Shown here: in pieces, positions 13,694 to 18,711 of the stretch | Position numbering within the stretch: position 1 is the first letter of the stretch | Layout of the letters: the number at the start of each line of letters is the position of its first letter | Assembly: GCA_964622625.1 (NCBI GenBank) | Contig: CAZUUQ010000054.1 | Coordinates: 1-18,711 of the forward strand | DNA length: 18,711 nt | Source: CAZCWM01 sp964622625 | GTDB lineage: Bacteria > Planctomycetota > Phycisphaerae > Phycisphaerales > Phycisphaeraceae | Reading direction: 5' to 3' | The notes under the pieces: model-generated | Told to the model about the DNA's origin: nothing | The model's input: the letters and a program-made list of their open reading frames with translations, nothing else | Databases searched by the model: none | Program-made: the position numbers and the translations under genes

Positions 13694-15105
13694 GCGCCAT
13701 GGACCGGCGTCAGCTCTTGTGGACTGCCCGCGAAGCCGAAGGGCGCGTGCGTCACGCTCCTCAGCGCCATCTGGCCGCGTTCGATGCGCAACGTCGCGAA
13801 TCCGCGCTCATGCGGGCGATAGAGATCCGGGTGGTGCGCCAGAGTCTGCTGCTGCACGGCTGGCGGGAACATAGCCAAGCCGCGGAAGTAATGGTGGCCG
13901 TTGCGTTCGGCGTGCTCGACACCGAGTGCGGCAGCGACGGCCAGATCCTGCAGCAGTGCGAGCGGCCCGACATTGGCCAGGTCCTCACCGCTGAGCACGT
14001 AGACACCGTCGGGGCGCTCGCGCCGCAACATGTGCAGCAGGCACGCGTTGGCGACGCCCTTGAAGACGCCCTTGCAGTTCTTGTGGCTGGTCCCGACGTA
14101 GCCCGCGGCCAGAGCCCGCGGCAGCGCGTCGAGATCGCCGTCCGATTCGTCGATGATCATCGGCGGGCGAGCCGTCCAGGCGAGCAGGGCGTCCCGCGCC
14201 TGGTCGTTCAATGCGATCGAGCGGGCCAATGGCTGCTCAACGAAAATCAGACGACTGAGGAAGTGCGCCAAGCGCGGCTCGCGACGCGCCGCCTCCCAGA
14301 ATTCGCGGAACGACTGGACGCTGGCGAACTGCTCGTTGCCGTCAAGGGTGTATAGATAATCGCCGCGACCGGCGCCGAGCAGCCGACCAAGCTGAAGCAG
14401 CCTTGACATGTCGTGGTCATGATCGCCGCCCAGCTTGATCTTGAAGTGAGTCAGGCCGTACGCGCCTATGCATGCTTCCAGCGATTGCGGCAGGCCGTCA
14501 TCGAGCCGCTGGTCCAGCGGAATGTCCGTGTCGGTCAGTGGGTCCGACAATCCGACCGTATGCCGCACGATCATCGATCGCGGCTGCGATTTGGGAAGCA
14601 GTTCGCGCGGACTGAGACCCTCGAGCGAGCCACGCACCTGCCCGAGGCGTATCCCAAACAGTCCATGGCGCAGCGCCTGATGGAATGGCACGGCTCGATG
14701 CCGGCAGAAAGCGTCAATGGCTGCGCGCTCGACCAGGCTGACGCCGAAGTGCCACAGCAGCGGCGGGTGGCTCAGGGGGGCCGCCCACGCCGCCTGCGCC
14801 TCGTGCAGCATCCACCACAGATCGAATACGCTGTCAGCCTCCATCGTCTCGGCCGCCCGGCAGGCGTGCTCGATAACAGCCCGCATCGCCAGCAGATCGT
14901 CAGCAAACGTCGTATGGGGATCCTTGGTGAACCACTTGGGCGGCAGGATGTCCGCGGCCCAGCCCTCCGCGAGGTGACCGTCAATCGTCGCGCGAAGGTG
15001 CAGCACCACATGGGGCGCTTCGGTCAGCGCGGCGATGCCGTAGCGAAACGGCATGCGCGTGTGCAGGAGCCATTCATGTCGTTCCACGCTCATGATGCGA
15101 ATCAT
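13690..15105 (-). CDS. Enolase-superfamily (mandelate racemase / muconate lactonizing enzyme-like) protein
   Basis: A predicted metal-dependent TIM-barrel enzyme that would abstract the proton next to a carboxylate, as sugar-acid dehydratases, racemases and epimerases of this superfamily do. In the 471-residue protein the barrel shows FKIKLGG, with the KxK pair Lys222 and Lys224. The metal ligands appear as Asp255 (YTLDGNEQF), Glu290 (FVEQPL) and Glu320 (IIDES). A lysine-rich TSHKNCKG (339-346) sits where the opposite-face base of the MLE group is found. It is about 100 residues longer than common family members, mainly in the N-terminal cap and a segment before the KxK. The ATG at 15105 is used; an ATG at 15093 would remove four residues. 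It starts 20 bp after the stop of the MetE-like gene, so the two are almost certainly co-transcribed. The substrate is unknown. Confidence 0.8.
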   Translation of the reverse strand: MIRIMSVERHEWLLHTRMPFRYGIAALTEAPHVVLHLRATIDGHLAEGWAADILPPKWFTKDPHTTFADDLLAMRAVIEHACRAAETMEADSVFDLWWMLHEAQAAWAAPLSHPPLLWHFGVSLVERAAIDAFCRHRAVPFHQALRHGLFGIRLGQVRGSLEGLSPRELLPKSQPRSMIVRHTVGLSDPLTDTDIPLDQRLDDGLPQSLEACIGAYGLTHFKIKLGGDHDHDMSRLLQLGRLLGAGRGDYLYTLDGNEQFASVQSFREFWEAARREPRLAHFLSRLIFVEQPLARSIALNDQARDALLAWTARPPMIIDESDGDLDALPRALAAGYVGTSHKNCKGVFKGVANACLLHMLRRERPDGVYVLSGEDLANVGPLALLQDLAVAAALGVEHAERNGHHYFRGLAMFPPAVQQQTLAHHPDLYRPHERGFATLRIERGQMALRSVTHAPFGFAGSPQELTPVHGA

Positions 15106-15125
15106 TTGGAGTCCCCGTCACAGTT

Positions 15126-16166
15126 TCACGGTCGTCCAGTTCGCTGTCTAAGGTAAAGATCCCGTCCTTTCGCCAGTGCGGCGATTTTCCGATCGGCCAC
15201 GGTGCGCTTGAGCATCCAGAATCCGCAATCAGGATGGACCCAGCGGACGCGGTCGGGCCCCAGCGTCCGCTCGGCCCGCTCGATGCGGCGGGCGATCTCG
15301 TCGGCTGTTTCCACGTGGTTGACCTTGACGTCGATCACGCCGATGCCTATGCCGATGCGCGGATCGACCCGCTTGAGCGCTTCGAGGTCGTCGGCCGGGC
15401 GATGGGCCAGTTCCAGCACCAGGTGGTCGCACCGCAGGGCGTTGAGAAAGTCGACCAATTGTCGCCACGAGCCTTTCTGAATGGTCTGACCGCCGTAGTT
15501 GCCAAAGCAGAAATGCACGGCCTTCGTGGTGCCGGCGTCGACAGCATCAAGCACCATGTTGATCGCCGCGGCCGCGATCGGGCCATGCTCGGCGTTGCCC
15601 GGAACGTTCGCCTCATCGATCTGCACACAGGCGCAGGGCAGACCTTTGACCTGCTGGGCCATGACGGCCGCGACGGCCATCAGCAATGCCTCGAAGTCGC
15701 GATAGTGCCGATCCAGCAGCGTCCTTGCGAGCATGTACGGGCTGGTGAGGGTGAACTTGAACGGCCCACCGGCCACGGCCGCGGCGCGACGACAATCGCT
15801 CAGCAGGTTCAGCGATCCTTCGCCCAGCGGGCCATCAACCACGGCAGCGGGCTTGGCGCGAAAGCGCATCGGTTGCAGAGCTTCAAACGCCTCCACGTCG
15901 CTGCGACCAAGGTGCGTGCGACAACCGGCCATGGGGGCCACGAAATAGTCGATCATCCCATTGGTGTCGGGGTGGTTGACGTCAAAGCGATATAGCTCGC
16001 CGTCAGTGGGCAGGTCGATGCCCCATTGCCGCTGGGTGTCGAAGACGACGCGCGTCGCGTCGATGAGAGACTGCTCGCTCGGCTGTGCCGCCAGCCAGTC
16101 CGGAATGGGATACGAACCGACGGTGGTCGTGCCGATACGGGGAATGTTCAGTTTCATGCCGTGCAT
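15126..16166 (-). CDS. Cobalamin-independent methionine synthase (MetE C-terminal) family protein
   Basis: A zinc-dependent methyltransferase-like TIM barrel of the MetE/UROD superfamily, with only the catalytic half and no N-terminal MetE duplication. In 346 residues it shows IGTTTVGSYP at the start, PTDGE (53-57), the QIDEAN motif (182-187; QIDEPA in MetE), and HFC with His218 and Cys220. LELAH with Glu252 and HPDCG with Cys314 complete the four ligands of the MetE zinc site, so it can probably bind zinc and activate a thiol. GVIDVK (276-281) is also conserved. Short proteins of this type include core methionine synthases that use a methylcobamide protein or another methyl donor, and enzymes of unknown substrate. 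The start is at the ATG at 16166; an ATG at 16157 is possible. It heads an operon with the enolase-like gene and is divergent from an AraC-family regulator, which suggests catabolism over biosynthesis. Confidence 0.85.
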   Translation of the reverse strand: MHGMKLNIPRIGTTTVGSYPIPDWLAAQPSEQSLIDATRVVFDTQRQWGIDLPTDGELYRFDVNHPDTNGMIDYFVAPMAGCRTHLGRSDVEAFEALQPMRFRAKPAAVVDGPLGEGSLNLLSDCRRAAAVAGGPFKFTLTSPYMLARTLLDRHYRDFEALLMAVAAVMAQQVKGLPCACVQIDEANVPGNAEHGPIAAAAINMVLDAVDAGTTKAVHFCFGNYGGQTIQKGSWRQLVDFLNALRCDHLVLELAHRPADDLEALKRVDPRIGIGIGVIDVKVNHVETADEIARRIERAERTLGPDRVRWVHPDCGFWMLKRTVADRKIAALAKGRDLYLRQRTGRP

Positions 16167-16209
16167 CGTGCCGCACGACGGACACGTTGTCTTGTCGGAT
16201 CAGGCAGGG

Positions 16210-16237
16210 TTCGCAAATCGGGCACTCGCGGTATGAT
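16210..16237 (+). promoter_or_regulatory. Possible promoter of the AraC-family gene
   Basis: TTCGCA (16210-16215) and TATGAT (16232-16237) are 16 nt apart in the 79-bp divergent spacer. The -10 ends 8 nt before the ATG at 16246, so the message would have almost no leader. Confidence 0.4.
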
Positions 16238-16245
16238 GCCGCCTC

Positions 16246-17061
16246 ATGCCAATGCGCACGCGCGTCACACCGGTGGCCGTCAAAATGCCATCCTGCGGCG
16301 TCTTTGTTTTTCAGAGCGCGCATGCCGTCGACTTTGAAGCGCCATGGATGGAGCATCCCTTCTGGAAGCTGCTGCTGATTCGCAGCGGCCGGGGCTGGCT
16401 GGATCTGCCGCGCGGCTGCGAGCCTTTCAGCACCGGTGATCTGCTGGTATTGCCGATCGGGCAATTGCACCGCCTGCAGGACGATGCTGCGTGTCCTGCC
16501 GCGCTCGTCGGCGTCTGTTTCACCGACGAACTTCTGAAACACAGCCCCGGAATCCGACGCCACCTCCACACGGCCGTGCTGCGCCCGACGCCGCTGCTGC
16601 ATCGCGAAACCCATGGCTGGTTGCGCCAGATGCTCTTCGAGCAGGCCACCTGCCCGACAGGGCACCAGGTCATGTTGTGGTCGCTCGTGCACCGGTTGGT
16701 CGCCAGTCTCGCACGATGGCGGCAGATGCGGGTCGTGCATGGTGATGCAGGCGTCGCGCGCGTTGCGGAGTTCGCCGACAGATTGAGTCAGTCATTTGTC
16801 AATGCGCGGGGGGTCGACTGGGCGGCTGCGAGTGTCGGGCTGGGACGCCGTCGCTTCACGTCCCTGTTCCGCCAGGTGACAGGCGACTCCTATACCGGTT
16901 ACCTGCGCCGCTTGCGGGTGGAACATGCCAAGCGTCTGCTGGCCCAGAGTCGGCAGAGCCTGCACGCGATCGCCTTCACGTGCGGCTTCGGGGATCTGTC
17001 AAGCTTCTACCGGGCGTTTGCCGCGTGCGGCGAGCTTTCGCCGGCGCAGCACCGAAAATAG
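16246..17061 (+). CDS. AraC-family transcriptional regulator with cupin-like sensor domain
   Basis: A 271-residue DNA-binding regulator. The N-terminal half is a cupin-like beta domain (about 15-95) with the typical FSTGDLLVLPIGQLHRL segment. The C-terminal half holds the paired helix-turn-helix of the family: WAAASVGLGRRRFTSLFRQVTGDSYTGYLRRLRVEHAKRLL (192-232), then LHAIAFTCGFGDLSSFYRAF (239-258). It is divergent from the MetE-like/enolase-like operon with only 79 bp between starts, so it most likely controls that operon, and probably itself, in response to a small molecule bound by the cupin. The ATG at 16246 is used; there is no Shine-Dalgarno, and an ATG lies two codons further in. It is convergent with the GH20-like gene 44 bp downstream. 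Confidence 0.9.
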   Translation: MPMRTRVTPVAVKMPSCGVFVFQSAHAVDFEAPWMEHPFWKLLLIRSGRGWLDLPRGCEPFSTGDLLVLPIGQLHRLQDDAACPAALVGVCFTDELLKHSPGIRRHLHTAVLRPTPLLHRETHGWLRQMLFEQATCPTGHQVMLWSLVHRLVASLARWRQMRVVHGDAGVARVAEFADRLSQSFVNARGVDWAAASVGLGRRRFTSLFRQVTGDSYTGYLRRLRVEHAKRLLAQSRQSLHAIAFTCGFGDLSSFYRAFAACGELSPAQHRK

Positions 17062-17105
17062 CTCTGGATAAAGGCGACCTTGATCCCGCAACATGGTAGC
17101 GACGT

Positions 17106-18611
17106 TCAAATCAGGGTCTGAAGGGTCGGCATCAGGAACTGGCCGGGTGATTTCATGATCGGGTCGCGGTCCCAGTCCTTCGGACGACCGCGGCGCCAGG
17201 CGCGCCGGCAGGCGGTCCAGAGAGATGCGCCGGACGGCAGGGCCGATTTGCGGCGACCGGCCGCGGCGAAGCGGCCGACCCGTTCGAGTATGCGCGCGGA
17301 CAGTTCCACGTCATGCAGGCGCGACACGTTGCGTTTCGCGACCCGGCGGGCGCGCGCAAGGTCGGCGATCACTGCCTTGAGTCGCCGCGCGAGGACAGCG
17401 CCGAGTCGGGCGTGTTCACGGTTGAACGCGTCGCGATTGCTGGCGCCCAGGGCCATCGCGTCGTAGGTCCAGGCGTCGGGGGCGGCCTCGTGCAGGGCGG
17501 TGATCGCGGCCGCGCAGCGCCGGGCTTCGGCCAGCGGCAGACCATAGAACTCCCGGGCGAAGTCCACGGCAAGGTCGTCGCGCTCGGCCCGATGGCTGAA
17601 CACGTGGCCGGCCAGGGCGATGGGGTAGTCCATGGCGCCGCCCAGGTGGCGGTAGGGGCACCATACGGTGTTGTCCGCACCGATGACGCGTCCGGGCTGA
17701 TCGGCGGTGCGGCGGGTGTGCAGCAAGGCGGCGGCGGTGAAGTGGCGCAGGTTCGTCAGGTTGCCTGCGTTCGTCACCACGCGCGACAGCCAGCACATTG
17801 TTGACGGTGAGGCGATCACCTCGAAGCCCTGGCGGCAGAAGAAGCCGATGCTGCGCCCCGTGTCTTCGGGGTGGTAATGCCAATCGAAGACCAGCACATC
17901 GCGCTCGATGACGGCGGGCACAGTCTCGTGCATCAGCAGGTGGTCGCCCCACATGGCCGGCCTCTTGCCGAGGCAGCGCACCTGTTCATGGGTCCAGGCG
18001 GCATGCTCGATGAACATGTCACGCGCGGCTGCGTCGTCGAGCCTGCGGTAGCGCGGCAGGGCCCGGAGGTTCACTTCGTCAAGACCGACGTGCAGCCAGG
18101 GATCGTCGAACAGCTCCGCCACGTCGCACAGCAGTTCCGCCAGCAGTTTTCGCACGGCCTGCCTGCGGGGATCGACCGCACTGAACCCGGACGCGGGATT
18201 GGCCCCGAGCTTCGCGTAGCGGGCGCAGCGGGTGATGAAGCGGGTGTGGCCCAGGCACTCGATTTCGGGGATGACGCGCAGACCTTCGCGGCGAGCGGTG
18301 GCCAGCAGCGTGCGCAGTTCGCTGGGTGTCCATGCATCGTCGCTGGCCAGTTCGGGATGTGAGGGCAGGACGACGCGGCAGCCCTCGTCGTCGGCAAAGT
18401 GCAGGTGGACAGCGGTGTAGCCCCAGCGGGCCAGCCAGGGCAGCAAGGCCAGATACTCGTCCTTGCGCTCCATGAGTCGCGCGGGGTCGAGCATGACCAG
18501 GCGATGGGGCAATGGCGCGACCGTGCGACCGATTCGAATTTTCCGCGTAGGCATGCCGCCGATTGTAGCGGCATGGTCCCTGATGGCATGCAGATCCCGC
18601 GAAGCAGGCAT
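17106..18611 (-). CDS. Glycoside hydrolase family 20-like protein (beta-N-acetylhexosaminidase fold)
   Basis: A predicted TIM-barrel hydrolase acting on terminal N-acetylhexosamines. Near residue 115 it reads IPEIECLGHT, the counterpart of the GH20 PEIDxPGH motif, and WLHVGLDEV (172-180) supplies the catalytic Asp178-Glu179 pair. HLHFADDEG (69-77) matches the first conserved barrel strand. There is no signal peptide, so it is probably cytoplasmic, and no N-terminal GH20b domain. The start is uncertain. The ATG at 18611 overlaps the stop of an upstream frame as TGATG, which suggests translational coupling. The ATG at 18554 instead follows a TACAAT box and would give a leaderless transcript and a 482-residue protein. 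About 180 helical residues follow the barrel. No transporter or sugar-kinase gene is nearby. Confidence 0.8.
   Translation of the reverse strand: MPASRDLHAIRDHAATIGGMPTRKIRIGRTVAPLPHRLVMLDPARLMERKDEYLALLPWLARWGYTAVHLHFADDEGCRVVLPSHPELASDDAWTPSELRTLLATARREGLRVIPEIECLGHTRFITRCARYAKLGANPASGFSAVDPRRQAVRKLLAELLCDVAELFDDPWLHVGLDEVNLRALPRYRRLDDAAARDMFIEHAAWTHEQVRCLGKRPAMWGDHLLMHETVPAVIERDVLVFDWHYHPEDTGRSIGFFCRQGFEVIASPSTMCWLSRVVTNAGNLTNLRHFTAAALLHTRRTADQPGRVIGADNTVWCPYRHLGGAMDYPIALAGHVFSHRAERDDLAVDFAREFYGLPLAEARRCAAAITALHEAAPDAWTYDAMALGASNRDAFNREHARLGAVLARRLKAVIADLARARRVAKRNVSRLHDVELSARILERVGRFAAAGRRKSALPSGASLWTACRRAWRRGRPKDWDRDPIMKSPGQFLMPTLQTLI
18562..18567 (-). promoter_or_regulatory. -10-like TACAAT upstream of the alternative GH20 start
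   Basis: TACAAT on the minus strand ends 7 nt before the ATG at 18554, the same arrangement as at pyk. No good -35 is seen. If real, it favours a leaderless start at 18554 over the coupled start at 18611. Confidence 0.3.
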
Positions 18612-18709
18612 CACGGCCGTGGTGAACCGTCCCCACTTTCAGGACCGAGCACTGTATCCAGTCGGCTGCGCAGGGCGGTGACCTGATCATCGTGGGACGT
18701 CACGGCTGC
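18611..18709 (-). CDS. Partial frame, C-terminal end of an unidentified protein
   Basis: A 32-codon open frame enters from the right edge and ends in a TGA that overlaps the GH20-like gene's ATG as TGATG. Its translation contains HDDQVTALRSRLDTVL, which could be the end of a coiled coil, followed by a polar tail. GC at third positions is high only in the first half. The overlap arrangement supports a real upstream operon gene; the short length leaves it uncertain and no family can be named. Confidence 0.4.
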   Translation of the reverse strand, partial: AAVTSHDDQVTALRSRLDTVLGPESGDGSPRP

Positions 18710-18711
18710 GA

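Noticed and set aside
15308..15321. CCACGTGG core inside the MetE-like gene resembling a third parS site
   Set aside because: Only the inner bases match; the outer right half of the parS consensus is wrong at three positions, and it lies inside a coding region.

Overview
The window is 18.7 kb of very GC-rich chromosomal DNA with no rRNA, tRNA, insertion sequence, phage gene or CRISPR array that I can see. Gene content (an XrtA/exosortase-type polysaccharide deacetylase, a PPK2 kinase, lone GH20-like and GH26-like hydrolases, an enolase-superfamily enzyme beside a MetE-like enzyme, and chromosomal ParB with parS) would suit an environmental planctomycete, perhaps a Phycisphaerae-type organism. 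That placement is inference from gene mix and composition, not from a marker gene. A 100-N gap and a flanking exact 55-bp duplication show that this is a draft assembly, and the gap is probably artificial.

Layout, left to right. (1) Minus strand: pyruvate kinase, then a P1B-type metal-exporting ATPase with features of the P1B-4 (Co/Fe/Zn) group. (2) Plus strand, divergent from pyk across the assembly gap: polysaccharide deacetylase and PPK2 polyphosphate kinase, then a 287-nt intergenic region that appears to encode a folded RNA behind an extended -10 promoter, then a small STAS-domain protein. (3) Minus strand: DedA membrane protein, YggS/PLPBP, and a 43-residue single-helix membrane protein, apparently one operon; upstream of it is the CCA-adding enzyme. 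(4) Plus strand: a secreted GH26-like hydrolase, convergent with (5) a minus-strand soluble histidine kinase. (6) The kinase is divergent from parB; the 366-bp region between them carries two parS palindromes and an AT-rich promoter island. (7) Minus strand: a MetE-like enzyme followed by an enolase-superfamily enzyme, divergent from an AraC-family regulator, which looks like a small regulated metabolic module. (8) Minus strand: a GH20-like hydrolase whose start overlaps the stop of a partial upstream frame running off the window end.

Most of the window is ordinary housekeeping and accessory metabolism. The items most worth a second look are the candidate structured RNA at 6191-6335, the parS pair next to a parB without an adjacent parA, the P1B-4-like ATPase carrying N-terminal HMA domains, the MetE-like/enolase/AraC module, the 43-residue membrane protein, and several starts where a -10-like hexamer sits directly before the ATG and suggests leaderless transcripts. 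I did not find a clearly new defence or mobile system.
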